Positions 43,759 to 53,375 are shown, counted from the stretch's first letter. The stretch is 64,000 nt of DNA from Streptomyces musisoli (GCF_016741855.1 NZ_JAERRH010000002.1:620001-684000); one strand, 5' to 3'. The notes: generated by a model from the letters alone, not told the origin. Program-made: numbers and translations.

Positions 43759-44922
43759 ATGCGACGCAGAAGACTTACGCCTGCCGTGCTGTCCGCCCTG
43801 CTGATCCTCGGCGGATCGACCACCGCGGGAACGGCCCCTGCGGCGGCGACCGGCCTCGCCGCCGGATCCGCCAAGCCCGCCTCCGACGGCCTCGTGACCG
43901 CCATGCAGCGCGATCTCGGCCTCACGCGGGAACAGGCCGAGGCGCGCATCGTGGCCGAGCGGGCCGCGGCGACGCTCGATCCGAAGGTCCGCAAGGCCGC
44001 CGGGAACGCCTACGCGGGCTCCTGGTTCGACGCCGAGAAGGGGCGCCTGACGGTGGCGCTCACCCCGGACGCGCCGGCGGACACACGCCGCGCGATCGAG
44101 GCGTCCGGGGCCGAGGTCCGCACGGCCCGGCACACCGCCCGGCAACTGGACGCCGCCAAGGCCCGCATCGACCGGCTCCCCGCCCCCGCGGGAGTGAGCG
44201 GCTGGCACGTCGACCCGCAGGCCGGCACGGTCGTCGTCGACGTGGTCCGGAGCGAGCGCTCTGACAACGATGTCCGACGCTTCGTCTCCGAGGCCCGCGA
44301 GAGCGGCCCCGTCACCGTCCGCACCGTCGCCGCCGCCCCGCGGACCTTCGCCGCCGGAACGGTCGGCGGCGACCCCTACTACACCGGCAACGTCCGCTGC
44401 TCCATCGGCTTCTCGGTGTACGGCGGCTTCGTCACCGCCGGGCACTGCGGCCGGCCGGGCGCCGGGGTCAGCGGCTGGGACGGCTCCTACGTCGGCACGT
44501 TCCAGGGCTCCTCGTTCCCGGACAACGACTACGCCTGGGTCGGCGTGGGCGGCGGCTGGTGGACGGTGCCCGTCGTGCTCGGCTGGGGCACGGTGCCCGA
44601 CCAGCTCGTGCGCGGCTCGGCCGTGGCACCGGTCGGCTCCTCCGTCTGCCGCTCGGGATCGACGTCGCACTGGCACTGCGGCACGGTCCTGGCGACGAAC
44701 GAGACCGTCAACTACAGCCAGGGCGCGGTACACCAGCTGACCAAGACGAGCGTCTGCGCCGAACCCGGCGACTCCGGCGGGTCCTTCATCACCGGCGACC
44801 AGGCACAGGGCGTCACCTCCGGCGGCTGGGGCAACTGCACCGGCGGCGGCGAGACCTGGTTCCAGCCGGTGGGCGAGATCCTCAACCGCTACGGCCTGAC
44901 CCTGCACACGTACAGCGGCTGA
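43759..44922 (+). CDS. Secreted S1E serine protease (streptogrisin / alpha-lytic type)
   Basis: A 387-residue preproenzyme. The signal peptide ends near residue 35, and an alpha-lytic-protease prodomain spans about residues 42-197 (LTREQAEARIVAERAAATLD, VDVVRSERSDNDVRRFVSEA). The mature protease starts around AGTVGGDPYYTGN. The catalytic triad is His229 (VTAGHC), Asp257 (DNDYAWV) and Ser339 (EPGDSGGSF). The prodomain acts as intramolecular foldase and is cleaved off outside. A CebR-like palindrome lies upstream and a hairpin follows, so it may be expressed with other extracellular hydrolases. Confidence 0.93.
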   Translation: MRRRRLTPAVLSALLILGGSTTAGTAPAAATGLAAGSAKPASDGLVTAMQRDLGLTREQAEARIVAERAAATLDPKVRKAAGNAYAGSWFDAEKGRLTVALTPDAPADTRRAIEASGAEVRTARHTARQLDAAKARIDRLPAPAGVSGWHVDPQAGTVVVDVVRSERSDNDVRRFVSEARESGPVTVRTVAAAPRTFAAGTVGGDPYYTGNVRCSIGFSVYGGFVTAGHCGRPGAGVSGWDGSYVGTFQGSSFPDNDYAWVGVGGGWWTVPVVLGWGTVPDQLVRGSAVAPVGSSVCRSGSTSHWHCGTVLATNETVNYSQGAVHQLTKTSVCAEPGDSGGSFITGDQAQGVTSGGWGNCTGGGETWFQPVGEILNRYGLTLHTYSG

Positions 44923-44955
44923 CCGCGCCCGCACCGACCACACGCGGTGGCACCA

Positions 44956-44984
44956 GGGGTTCCGCGCATCCGGCGCGGAACCCC
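44956..44984. terminator. Hairpin between protease and GH2 genes
   Basis: GGGGTTCCGCGC and GCGCGGAACCCC form a perfect 12-bp stem with a 5-base loop. It lies between two same-direction genes and should terminate or attenuate transcription from the protease promoter. Confidence 0.75.
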
Positions 44985-45019
44985 GCCCGTGGCGCCGCAC
45001 CGACCATGGAGGAGACACC

Positions 45020-47389
45020 GTGCTGAGACTCCCCCCTCGCGGAACCGTTCCCCCCTCCCGGCCGGGACAGGCCCTGCGACACCTCCTGACCACCCTCGTG
45101 GTGACGGCACTGGCCGTCACCACACTCCTGGCAGCCGGGGCGTCCCCCTCCCGGGCCGCCACGGCCTGGACGCCCAGGCCCGCCGCGATGACCACGCCCT
45201 GGACCGACCGGGTCCCCGTCGACCACCCCCTGCCGGAATACCCCCGCCCCCAGCTCACCCGCCCCGACTGGGCCAACCTCAACGGCATCTGGGACTTCGC
45301 CGTCACCTCCCGCGACGCCGCGCAGCCCACGACGTTCGGTGAGCGGATCCGCGTACCCTTCGCCCCGGAGTCCGCGCTCTCCGGCATCCAGCGCAAGATC
45401 ACCGGGAACGACAGGCTCTGGTACCGGCGCACCTTCACCGTGCCGGCCGGCTGGAGCGGCCGGCGCGTCCAGCTCAACTTCGGTGCCTCCGACTGGGAGA
45501 CGACCGTCCGGGTCAACGGCCGGCAGGCGGGCGTCGTGCACCGCGGCGGCTACGACGCCTTCTCGTACGACATCACGCCCCTGCTGAACGGCGGCACCAA
45601 CACCGTCGTCGTCTCCGTGTTCGACCCCACGGAGACCGGCGGCCAGGCCATCGGGAAACAGCGCATCCAGGACGTCACCCCGCACGCGGGCCACAGCATC
45701 GTCTACACCGCTTCGTCGGGCATCTGGCAGACCGTCTGGCTGGAGCCGACGGCAGCGGCCCACATCACCCGGCTCGACATGGTCCCGCATCCGGAGGACG
45801 ACACCCTGCACGTGACCGTGCGCGGCACCGGAACCGACGGCGCCGGTGTCGAGGTCGGCGTCTCCAGCGGCGGAACGACGGTCGGCAGCGCCGTCGGCAC
45901 CGTCGGCACCGAGTTCGCCGTACCGGTGCCGAACGCCCGCCTGTGGTCGCCCGAGGACCCGTTCCTGTACGACGTATCCGCCCGGCTGACCGGGAGCCCG
46001 GGCGGCGACAGGGTCGGCAGCTACACCGGCATGCGCTCGATCGCGGTGAAGGACGTGGACGGCGTCCGCCGACCGGTCCTCAACGGACGGTTCGTCTTCC
46101 AGACCGGCACCCTCGACCAGGGCTTCTGGCCGGACGGCAACTACACCGCGCCCACCGACGACGCCCTGAAGTACGACTTGCAGAAACACAAGGACCTCGG
46201 CTTCAACATGGTCCGCAAGCACATCAAGGTGGAGCCGCAGCGCTGGTTCTACTGGGCGGACCGGCTCGGTCTGCTGGTGTGGCAGGACATGCCGTCCATG
46301 GACAGCGGCAAGTCGCCGGACAGCGCGGCCCGCACCCAGTGGGAGAGCGAGTACCGCGCCATCATCGACCAGCACCGCAGCTCACCCGCCCTCATCCAGT
46401 GGGTCGACCAGAACGAGGGCTGGGGCCAGTACGACCAGGCACGCATAGCCGACATGGTCAAGGCGTACGACCCCGCCCGCCTCGTCGACAACATGAGCGG
46501 CGTCAACTGCTGCGGGGCCCGGGACGGCGGCAACGGCGACGTCGTCGACAACCACAACTACGTCGGACCGGGCAACACGCCCACGGAGCAGATGCGCGCA
46601 TCCGTACTGGGGGAGTACGGCGGACTCGGCTACCGAGTCCCCGGGCACGAGTGGTACCCGGGCGGGGGCTTCAGCTACGAGGACCAGCCGAGCCTGTCCG
46701 CGCTGAACGACCGGCTGGTCGGTCTGCTCGACGGCATCCGGCAGAACGCCATGCCCGCCGGCGGCCTCTCCGCCTCCGTCTACACGCAGATCACCGACGT
46801 CGAGAACGAGGCCAACGGGCTGATGACCTATGACCGCCAGGTCGTCAAGGTCGACGAGTCCCGCGTCCGCGCCGCCAACCAGGCGCTCGTCGCCGCCTCC
46901 CGCACCCTCGGCCCACCGGTGCGGCTGCCGCTGGAGCAGTACGTGTCGATCCGCGTCACGACACCCGGGTACACCGACCGATACATCCGCCACCACGACG
47001 GGCTCGGCTACACCGAGGTGGTCGGCGCCGGCAGCGGTGACCTGCTGAAGCGGGACGCCACCTGGAAGGTGAGGCCCGGCCTCGCGAACAGACTCTGCTA
47101 CTCCTTCGAGTCCCGCAACTACCCGGGTGAATACCTGCGGCACCGCGAATTCCGGGTCCGCCGCGAGGCGGGCGACGACTCCGCGCTGTACAAGGCGGAC
47201 GCCACCTGGTGCCCCGTCCAGGGCAACGGCGGCATCAGGCTGTCCGCGGCCGGATTCCCCGGCCAGTACCTGCGGCACATCAACGCCGAACTCTGGCTGG
47301 CGCAAGCGGGCGGCACACACTCCTGGGACAACCCGGCCGGCTTCACCGAGGACACCACCTGGGCCGTCGAGGCCCCTTGGGCGCCCTGA
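45020..47389 (+). CDS. Secreted GH2 glycoside hydrolase with C-terminal AbfB-like (CBM42) domain
   Basis: A 789-residue precursor. The signal peptide is long (about residues 1-46). The GH2 sugar-binding domain (WANLNGIWDFAV, LWYRRTFTVPAGWSGRRVQL) is followed by the immunoglobulin-like domain and TIM barrel. The acid/base is Glu466 in VDQNEGWGQ, and the nucleophile is probably Glu532 in VLGEYGGLG. From about residue 640 there is an arabinofuranose-binding AbfB-type beta-trefoil (YIRHHDGLGYTEVV, YPGEYLRHREFRVRREAGDD, FPGQYLRHINAELWLA). This suggests action on arabinosylated plant polysaccharide. ATGGAGGAG precedes the GTG start. Confidence 0.9.
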   Translation: MLRLPPRGTVPPSRPGQALRHLLTTLVVTALAVTTLLAAGASPSRAATAWTPRPAAMTTPWTDRVPVDHPLPEYPRPQLTRPDWANLNGIWDFAVTSRDAAQPTTFGERIRVPFAPESALSGIQRKITGNDRLWYRRTFTVPAGWSGRRVQLNFGASDWETTVRVNGRQAGVVHRGGYDAFSYDITPLLNGGTNTVVVSVFDPTETGGQAIGKQRIQDVTPHAGHSIVYTASSGIWQTVWLEPTAAAHITRLDMVPHPEDDTLHVTVRGTGTDGAGVEVGVSSGGTTVGSAVGTVGTEFAVPVPNARLWSPEDPFLYDVSARLTGSPGGDRVGSYTGMRSIAVKDVDGVRRPVLNGRFVFQTGTLDQGFWPDGNYTAPTDDALKYDLQKHKDLGFNMVRKHIKVEPQRWFYWADRLGLLVWQDMPSMDSGKSPDSAARTQWESEYRAIIDQHRSSPALIQWVDQNEGWGQYDQARIADMVKAYDPARLVDNMSGVNCCGARDGGNGDVVDNHNYVGPGNTPTEQMRASVLGEYGGLGYRVPGHEWYPGGGFSYEDQPSLSALNDRLVGLLDGIRQNAMPAGGLSASVYTQITDVENEANGLMTYDRQVVKVDESRVRAANQALVAASRTLGPPVRLPLEQYVSIRVTTPGYTDRYIRHHDGLGYTEVVGAGSGDLLKRDATWKVRPGLANRLCYSFESRNYPGEYLRHREFRVRREAGDDSALYKADATWCPVQGNGGIRLSAAGFPGQYLRHINAELWLAQAGGTHSWDNPAGFTEDTTWAVEAPWAP

Positions 47390-47400
47390 CCGACCCGGCC

Positions 47401-47502
47401 GAGTCCCCTGAGCGAAAGAGTGCCCTGTGGTGAAGAGTCCCCTGAGGTAAGGAGTGCCCTGAGGTGAAGAGTGTCCTGAGGGAAGGAGTCGCCTGAGGGA
47501 AA
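47401..47502. repeat. 17-bp tandem repeat, six copies
   Basis: Units starting at 47401, 47418, 47435, 47452, 47469 and 47486 follow GAGTGCCCTGAGGTGAA with one to four changes each, at an exact 17-bp period. The array lies just after the GH2 stop, in a 214-bp gap without a gene. Confidence 0.85.
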
Positions 47503-47603
47503 GGGAGCACGTCATGCCTGTGGGCGGACACCGTCCGCTCGCAAGGCTCCCGGCCCTGGCCGGCACCCAGGACGCACCGGCGGCCGTGGACGGCCGGCGG
47601 CCC

Positions 47604-49007
47604 TCAGCCCTCGGCGTGTGCCCCGACCGGCAGCGCCAGGCGGAACAGGGCTCCTCCGCCCGGGGCCCGGTGCGCCGTCAGCTCGCCGCGATGGGAGTGC
47701 GCGATCTGGCGGGCCATGGCCAGGCCCAGGCCGGAACCCGGGAGGGCACGAGCGGTCCGGGCCCGGTAGAAGCGGTCGAAGACATGGGGCAGGTCTGCGG
47801 CGTCGATACCGGGCCCGTGATCGCGGACGGTGACCTCCAGCCGCCCGCCGTCGGCCGGCCGGTGCACGGCGACCTCGACCCGGCCGCCGGGCTGGGAGAA
47901 CTTGGCCGCGTTGTCCAGGAGGTTGGAGAACAGCCGTGTCAGGCGGCTCGGCACGGCGGCGGCCAGGGCGGTCGCGGCCGACGGGTCGGTGTCCAGGACG
48001 AAGTCGACCTGCGGCCAGTGGTCGCGGGCGGCGGCCACGCTGTGCTCCAGGAGCACGGCCGGCCGTACCGGCTCGAGCGACTGCCGAGGCTCCTCGTCAC
48101 GGGCCAGGTCGATCAGATCGTTGACCAGTGTGGTCACCTCCCGCAGCTGGCGGGTCAGCGCGCCCGTCGCCCGCTCCCGCTGCCGCTCGGTCAGCCGCTC
48201 CGCGCGGAGCAGGATCTCCGCGTTGGTGCGCAGCGCGGTCAGCGGGGTGCGCAGTTCGTGCGAGGCGTCGGCGACCAGACGCCGCTGCGCGGCGAGGGAC
48301 TCCTCCAGGGCGTCGAGCATGGAGTTGAAGCTGACCGCGAGCCGGGTGATCTCGTCCTCCCGGCCGCGCTCGACGGCCGGCAGTTCGATGCGCAGGCCGG
48401 CGTCCCGGGTGGCGGTGATCCGCTCCGCCGTCGAGGTCAGCCGGGTCACGGGAGCCAGCCCCGAACGGGACACCCAGTAACCCAGCAGCGCGGCCACCGG
48501 CACCCCGGCCCCGCCGATCACGGCCAGCAGCCCCGCCGCCTGACGCTCGGCGCGGCGCACCCCGTCGGAGCGGAGCGCCACCTGCATGGCCAGCCCCTCG
48601 CGGGCGGGAGTGGTGAGCACCCGCACCGGACGGCCGGCGACCGAGGCCGTGCTGTAGTACGGCGCCCGACGACGGGCCGCCACCTGGCGCACCGCGTCGC
48701 CGACCGGCAGCAGATAGCCCTCGCGCGGGTCCTCCGTGGCCGACTCGGGCACCAGCTGGGCGCAAGCGGGCGCGGCCAGGTACCGGCACTCTCCGGCCTG
48801 GACACCGGGGCCGCCCGCCCGGTCACGCTGGATCGCCAGCGTCGCCGCCTGCGTCAGCTGGAGGTCGAACTGCCGGTGCAGGGTGTAGACGGTGACGGCG
48901 TAGGCGCCCGCGCACACGGCCAGCGCCACGGCCGCCACCGCGGCCGACGCGGTGACGGCCAGCCGGCGGCGCAGCGGCGGACGGCGGTGCCGGCGCGGCC
49001 GGGTCAC
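47604..49007 (-). CDS. Sensor histidine kinase (OmpR-partner type)
   Basis: A 467-residue membrane kinase. TM1 is near residues 18-40 (LAVTASAAVAAVALAVCAGA), an extracytoplasmic sensor region of about 120 residues follows, and TM2 lies near 165-190. A HAMP domain comes next, then the H-box DASHELRTPLTALR, the N-box NLLDNAAKF, and the G boxes DHGPGID and GSGLGLAMARQI. The GTG start overlaps the response regulator stop (GTGA), so the pair is co-translated. The signal is unknown. Its neighbours are secreted hydrolases, which hints at envelope or nutrient sensing. Confidence 0.92.
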   Translation of the reverse strand: MTRPRRHRRPPLRRRLAVTASAAVAAVALAVCAGAYAVTVYTLHRQFDLQLTQAATLAIQRDRAGGPGVQAGECRYLAAPACAQLVPESATEDPREGYLLPVGDAVRQVAARRRAPYYSTASVAGRPVRVLTTPAREGLAMQVALRSDGVRRAERQAAGLLAVIGGAGVPVAALLGYWVSRSGLAPVTRLTSTAERITATRDAGLRIELPAVERGREDEITRLAVSFNSMLDALEESLAAQRRLVADASHELRTPLTALRTNAEILLRAERLTERQRERATGALTRQLREVTTLVNDLIDLARDEEPRQSLEPVRPAVLLEHSVAAARDHWPQVDFVLDTDPSAATALAAAVPSRLTRLFSNLLDNAAKFSQPGGRVEVAVHRPADGGRLEVTVRDHGPGIDAADLPHVFDRFYRARTARALPGSGLGLAMARQIAHSHRGELTAHRAPGGGALFRLALPVGAHAEG

Positions 49008-49723
49008 CGCTCGTCCAGCGTGTAGCCGACGCCGTGCACCGTGTGGACGAGCCGGGAGGCGCCGCCGGCCTCCAGCTTGCGGCGCAGGTATCCGACGTAG
49101 ACGGCCAGTGAGTTGGAGTCGGGGCCGAGGTCCCGCCCCCATACCCAGCGCGTGATCGTCTCCCGTTCCAGGACCTGCCCGGGGTGACGCAGCAACAGGT
49201 CCAGCAGGGCCCACTCGGTGCGGGTGAACTCCAGCCGCCGTCCCGCCCGCACCGCCGTACGGCTCTCCGGGTCGGCGACCAGGTCGGAGAAGCGCAGTCC
49301 GCTCGGCCGGGGCGGCTCGCCGGGACCGGCGCGGCGCAGCAGGGCGCGCAGCCGCGCCGCCAGCTCGTCCAGCGAGAAGGGCTTCACCAGGTAGTCGTCG
49401 GCTCCCGCGTCCAGGCCGTCCACCCGGTCGCTGACCGCGTCGAGCGCGGTCAGCACCAGGATCGGCGTGCGGTCGCCCAGCGCCCGCAGCCGTCGGCACA
49501 CGGCCAGCCCGTCCAACACCGGCATCATCACGTCCAGCACCAGGGCGTCCGGCTCCCGCTCCGCCATCGCGGCCAGGGCGGCATGTCCGTCGGCCGCGCC
49601 CCGGACGGTGAAGCCCTCCAAGGCCAGCCCGTCCTCCAGCGCGGCACGTACCTCCGGGTCGTCGTCCACGACCAGCACCTCTGCGGCGACGGCGGGGGTG
49701 GGGTCCTGAGCTGCGGTGTTCAT
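49004..49723 (-). CDS. OmpR/PhoB family response regulator
   Basis: A 239-residue protein with an N-terminal receiver (VLVVDDDPEVRAALEDGLAL, phospho-acceptor Asp64 in LVLDVMMP, switch region LVLTALDAV, and Lys in YLVKPF). The winged-helix DNA-binding domain is at about 135-235 (LEFTRTEWALLDLLLRHPGQ, DSNSLAVYVGYLRRKLEAGG, VHTVHGVGYTL). It is the first gene of a two-gene operon with the downstream histidine kinase. Confidence 0.95.
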   Translation of the reverse strand: MNTAAQDPTPAVAAEVLVVDDDPEVRAALEDGLALEGFTVRGAADGHAALAAMAEREPDALVLDVMMPVLDGLAVCRRLRALGDRTPILVLTALDAVSDRVDGLDAGADDYLVKPFSLDELAARLRALLRRAGPGEPPRPSGLRFSDLVADPESRTAVRAGRRLEFTRTEWALLDLLLRHPGQVLERETITRWVWGRDLGPDSNSLAVYVGYLRRKLEAGGASRLVHTVHGVGYTLDER

Positions 49724-49791
49724 GGACCCAGCCTGCCAAAGAAGCGACCGGGGCCGGGCACGGTCGCATGTACGAGGTGTTGCGGGTGTGG

Positions 49792-50062
49792 TTACTGCTG
49801 CGGACGGTAGGACGCCTGGTGCAGGGCTTCCTCCGTCCTCCGCGCGGCCGCGATGGTGCCGGCGGGCGGCCTGTACACACTCCTGTACCGAAAGGTGTCG
49901 GCCACGTTCGCGGTGACCTCGAGTGTCGTGCGCAGGCTCTCGGCGAGCGGCTGGTAGCCGGAGCGCAGCGTCTCACCGGCCGCGGGTGCGGCCTCGGCGG
50001 CGACGCCCCGCCAGCAACGTGAAAGCGGCTAAGGCAGTAGCGGCTGCCTTGATTTGCTTCAT
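49792..50062 (-). pseudogene. Small secreted protein gene with a one-base frameshift
   Basis: The start reads MKQIKAAATALAAFTLLA, a signal peptide. At a run of four G (plus-strand CCCC at 50006-50009) the frame breaks. In the next frame the protein continues GVAAEAAPAAGETLRSGYQP, LAESLRTTLEVTANVADTFR and ends ALHQASYRPQQ. Removing one base gives an 89-residue exported protein. The cause may be real mutation or a homopolymer error. The family is not recognised. Confidence 0.5.
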
Positions 50063-50303
50063 GGTCCCCTCGTGATGGGTTGCCCACTGGCTCCCCCCGT
50101 CGGGGCCAGGGGTGGTGGATCACACCAGGGGGACGAGGGGCCGGCCCCCAACCATTTCTTCGGGAAAGGGAAATGATCCGGCCATGAATGCGCCGAAGTC
50201 CGCCGCAAAGCCTTCGTCCCGGATTGCCGAGCCGGCTTCGCGCAGCACTCCGAGAAAATTCAACGAATATCGGCGGAGCCGACGCGAACGCCGGACCCGG
50301 CTC

Positions 50304-50729
50304 TCAGAAGGAGCCCAGGTCGGCGGCGACCCAGTGCTCGGGCCGCATATAGACGACGAAGTGCTCGCCGAGCCGGGTCCGGTCGTATTCCACGAAGGCG
50401 GCGACCTGGTCCTCCGGGAGGTATCGCGCGGCCATCTCCCAGGACAGCTCGTGGCTGTCGGGGGCGGTCCGGGTGACCGGCCCCTCCACCGACACGTAGC
50501 GCACGGTCGGTTCGGTGCGCTGCACCATCAGGCTGAAGCGGCCCGCGGAGCGGATCGCCCGTGCCTTCCGGGAATCGGGCCCGGTGCGCACCCACAATTC
50601 GCCACCGGGCGTGTACTGGTACCAGATGGGCACGGTCAACGGTGCGCGGTCCGGCCGTTCGACCACCGACAGCGCGCCGATGTGAGGCTCCGCCAGAAAC
50701 CGCTCTCGTTCTCGTGTGGAGAGTGTCAC
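50304..50729 (-). CDS. Pyridoxamine 5'-phosphate oxidase-fold protein (possible F420/FMN binding)
   Basis: A 141-residue split-beta-barrel protein. The N-terminus has RERERFLAEPHIGALSVVER, then PLTVPIWYQYTPGGELWVRT, RFSLMVQRTEPTVRYVSVEG and ARYLPEDQVAAFVEYDRTRL. This matches the PPOX-class oxidoreductases abundant in actinobacteria, many of which use coenzyme F420 or FMN. The substrate is unknown. The start is a GTG. It is monocistronic. Confidence 0.85.
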   Translation of the reverse strand: MTLSTRERERFLAEPHIGALSVVERPDRAPLTVPIWYQYTPGGELWVRTGPDSRKARAIRSAGRFSLMVQRTEPTVRYVSVEGPVTRTAPDSHELSWEMAARYLPEDQVAAFVEYDRTRLGEHFVVYMRPEHWVAADLGSF

Positions 50730-50813
50730 GCAACCGACCCTAACGCGTCGCCGGGGCGGAGACCCGGGGCGCGGATGCGGCTACCGCCCGTGCCTCGCAC
50801 ACCGCGCGCAACG

Positions 50814-51038
50814 CTAGGGCCTTTCGCCCGATCCCCGTTCCAGGACGCGGCGGGCCGCCTCGGCCTCCGCGGCCGGCGGTGACAACTCGTCGAGGGTGTC
50901 CAGCTCGTCGTCCGACTCCAGTTCCCGCTCCCAGGCCGCCGCCAGCTGCTCCTGCTCCTCGCGCGGCTTCGCGGCCACGGCCTCCCGGTCGTCGGGGCTC
51001 AGCGCCACCAGGAATCGTTCAACGGGGTCCGTCGGCAT
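50814..51038 (-). CDS. Small acidic protein (74 aa)
   Basis: The protein starts MPTDPVERFLVALSPDDREA and continues with helical acidic segments (EQEQLAAAWERELESDDELD). AAGGAG before the ATG at 51038 decides this start over longer in-frame options. It has no signal peptide or cysteine and no family that I recognise. Confidence 0.6.
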   Translation of the reverse strand: MPTDPVERFLVALSPDDREAVAAKPREEQEQLAAAWERELESDDELDTLDELSPPAAEAEAARRVLERGSGERP

Positions 51039-51304
51039 TGCCGTGCTCCTTGTCGCCGCGAGGGGTGCCGCTCCCGGCCCAGCATGGCCAACCGCGCACG
51101 CGTCGGCCGCCCGACACGAGCCGGGTCCACCCTGATGGCCCTGCCGCCCGGCCCGCACGGCAAGGGCCGGTCGCCGCCGTGTTCCGGGGGGCGAGCACCG
51201 GGGGCCCGGCCACCTGCGGCCAGGGTCTTTCGTTTGGATCAGGCGAGCCCGGCGTGATCCAAGAGGCCCTAGGTGTGGTCACGGCCTGCGCAGCCGTGGC
51301 CGGG

Positions 51305-52822
51305 TCAGGTCTGTCGGGCGTGCACGGGATCGTTGGCGACCTCGTCCGGGCACTTCCGGTGCGGCTTGGCCCTCCGCCGGTCGCGCTGCCAGTCGAACGT
51401 CGCGAGAGCCAGGGACGCCACCATGCCGAGGAGGCCGGCGCCCAGCGCGGTGACGAGAGCGCCGCGGTAGTCGTGGCTGCGGCCCAGTACCAGGTAGAAG
51501 AGGCCGGGCAGGGCGGCCGTCCCCAGCGCGGCGCCCAGCCGCTGTCCGGTCTGAAGGGCGCCGCCCGCCGCGCCCGCCATGCGCACGGGCACGTCCCGCA
51601 GGGTCATGGTGATGTTCGGGGCGACCACGAAGCCGCTGCCGATGCCGCCGAGGAAGAGCACGGGGGCGGCCACCCAGGCAGCGATGTGCAGGGGCGCGAA
51701 ACGGAGCAGCAGCGCGGTGCCGCCCAGACCGAGGATCACGCCCGCGAGACCGCACACGGTGAGCAGTCGGCCGTACCGCTCCACCAGCCGCCCGGACAGC
51801 ACCGCCGCGCCGGCCGAGCCGAGGGCGAAGGGGGTCACGGCGAGGCCGGAGCGGAGCGGCGAGAAGTCGAGTCCGCGCTGGTAGAACAGGGCGAAGACGA
51901 GCCAGACGCCGCTGAAGCCGATGAAGTACAGCGTGCCGATGCCGGCGCCGACGGCGTAGCCGCGCACGGTGCTGAACAGGCGGGGGTCGAGCAGCGGGGG
52001 AGCACCGCGGGCGACGAGGCGGCGCTGCCACCAGGTGAAGACGGCGAGGACCGCCGCACCGACGGGGAACAGCCACCACAGGCCGCCGAGGCCGCCGGAT
52101 TCGGCCTGTACCAGCGGATACATGAGCGTGAGGACGCCGAGGCCGAGCAGCAGCACGCCGGGCACGTCCACCTGTCCTCGCCCGGAGCGCGGGACGCGGG
52201 GGAGCAGCCGGCGACCCAGGAGGACGGCGAGGATGCCGATGGGGACGTTGACGTAGAAGATCCACCGCCAGCCCTGGTCGCCGGAGGCGAGCGCGAGGAT
52301 GGCGCCGCCGGCGATGGGGCCGGTGGCGGACGAGATGCCGACGGTGGCACCGAAGAAGCCGAAGGCACGTCCGCGCTCGGCGCCACGGAACATCTGCTGG
52401 ATGAGCGCGGAGTTCTGCGGGGCCATGAATCCGGCCGCCAGCCCCTGGGCGAGGCGGGCCACCACCAGCAGCGTGATGTCCGGGGCGGCCCCGCAGGCCG
52501 CGCTGAAGAGCACGAAGCCGCTGAGGGCCAGCAGGAAGATACGGCGCCGGTCCAGGGCGTCGCCGAGACGGCCGGCGGTGACGAGTGCGAGGGCGAAGGT
52601 CAGGGCGTATCCCGAGACCACCCACTGCACCTGGGCGGGGGAGGCGTGGAGGTCGCCCTGGATGGTGGGCAGGGCGACCGCCACGATCGTGACGTCGAGC
52701 AGGCTCATGAACCCGGCCACCAGGGTGACCCACAGGGCACGCCACCGGTTCGGATCCGGCTCGTGTCCGTCTTCCCGGCCGGCCGGGAACCGGCCGTCCG
52801 CGGCTGGCGTCGATGCTGCCAC
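51305..52822 (-). CDS. MFS transporter, DHA2 (14-TM) family
   Basis: A 505-residue protein with DHA2 hallmarks: FMSLLDVTIVAVALPTIQGD in the first helix, motif A TAGRLGDALDRRRIFLLA, APQNSALIQQMFRGAERGRA, and motif C-like GPIAGGAILALASGDQGWRW. About 14 hydrophobic helices are present. It is a proton-coupled exporter of unknown substrate. The GTG at 52822 follows GAGAGGAGG. No adjacent regulator gene is present. Confidence 0.9.
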   Translation of the reverse strand: MAASTPAADGRFPAGREDGHEPDPNRWRALWVTLVAGFMSLLDVTIVAVALPTIQGDLHASPAQVQWVVSGYALTFALALVTAGRLGDALDRRRIFLLALSGFVLFSAACGAAPDITLLVVARLAQGLAAGFMAPQNSALIQQMFRGAERGRAFGFFGATVGISSATGPIAGGAILALASGDQGWRWIFYVNVPIGILAVLLGRRLLPRVPRSGRGQVDVPGVLLLGLGVLTLMYPLVQAESGGLGGLWWLFPVGAAVLAVFTWWQRRLVARGAPPLLDPRLFSTVRGYAVGAGIGTLYFIGFSGVWLVFALFYQRGLDFSPLRSGLAVTPFALGSAGAAVLSGRLVERYGRLLTVCGLAGVILGLGGTALLLRFAPLHIAAWVAAPVLFLGGIGSGFVVAPNITMTLRDVPVRMAGAAGGALQTGQRLGAALGTAALPGLFYLVLGRSHDYRGALVTALGAGLLGMVASLALATFDWQRDRRRAKPHRKCPDEVANDPVHARQT

Positions 52823-53047
52823 CTCGCCTCCTCTCACCGGGCCGCACCCGGCGGGACAAGTTCCCCCTGCCCAGGACGGGCACACATACCCCAGCCTGCT
52901 ACGGAAGCCGCCCGGACGGCTGCCGGGGGTGGTAGCCCCGACGGCTGCCAGGGGGGACTGCCCGGGTGGCTGTCAGGGATGGTTGCCCGGTGCGGCTGCC
53001 CCAGGACGGCTGCCCGGGGCGGCGGCCCGGCATGTGCGGTGCCGGAG

Positions 53048-53215
53048 CAGTCGTGGACCAAGGGCACCGTCACCGCCGTCGAGCTGGAGGACTCCGACGG
53101 GGGCACACCGACGTGGTCCGTCGACGTCGTCACCACCGACGACTGGAACAAGACGACCTTCGACATCGACGCGACCGATGGCAAGATCCTCCGGGAGCAC
53201 GTCGACCGGGACTGA
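53048..53215 (+). pseudogene. PepSY-domain C-terminal fragment
   Basis: The frame gives GTVTAVELEDSDGGTPTWSV, DVVTTDDWNKTTFDIDATDG and KILREHVDRD before a stop. This is the C-terminal half of a PepSY domain as in small exported propeptide-like proteins. No start, signal peptide or first PepSY half is upstream. It lies in a 970-bp stretch (52823-53790) with no intact gene. Confidence 0.6.
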
Positions 53216-53261
53216 CGCGGGACACACCGCGCGCAGGGCTGACCCGCCCGGCACACCGCCT

Positions 53262-53375
53262 CCGGACCGGCACATCGTCTCCGACCGGCACACCGTCTCC
53301 GGACCGCCGTACCGCCTCCGGACCGGCACACCGTCTCCGACCGGCGTACCGCCTCCGAAGCGGTGCGCCGGATCC
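53262..53375. repeat. 18/19-bp tandem repeat, about six copies
   Basis: The unit is close to CCGTCTCCGGACCGGCACA. Copies alternate between 18 and 19 bp and between ACA and GTA endings. It separates the PepSY fragment from the next gene remnant. Confidence 0.8.

Noticed and set aside
50879..53215. 778-codon plus-strand frame opposite the second DHA2 exporter
   Set aside because: It is antisense of a clear MFS gene. Only its last 55 codons (PepSY fragment) are protein-like and are listed separately.
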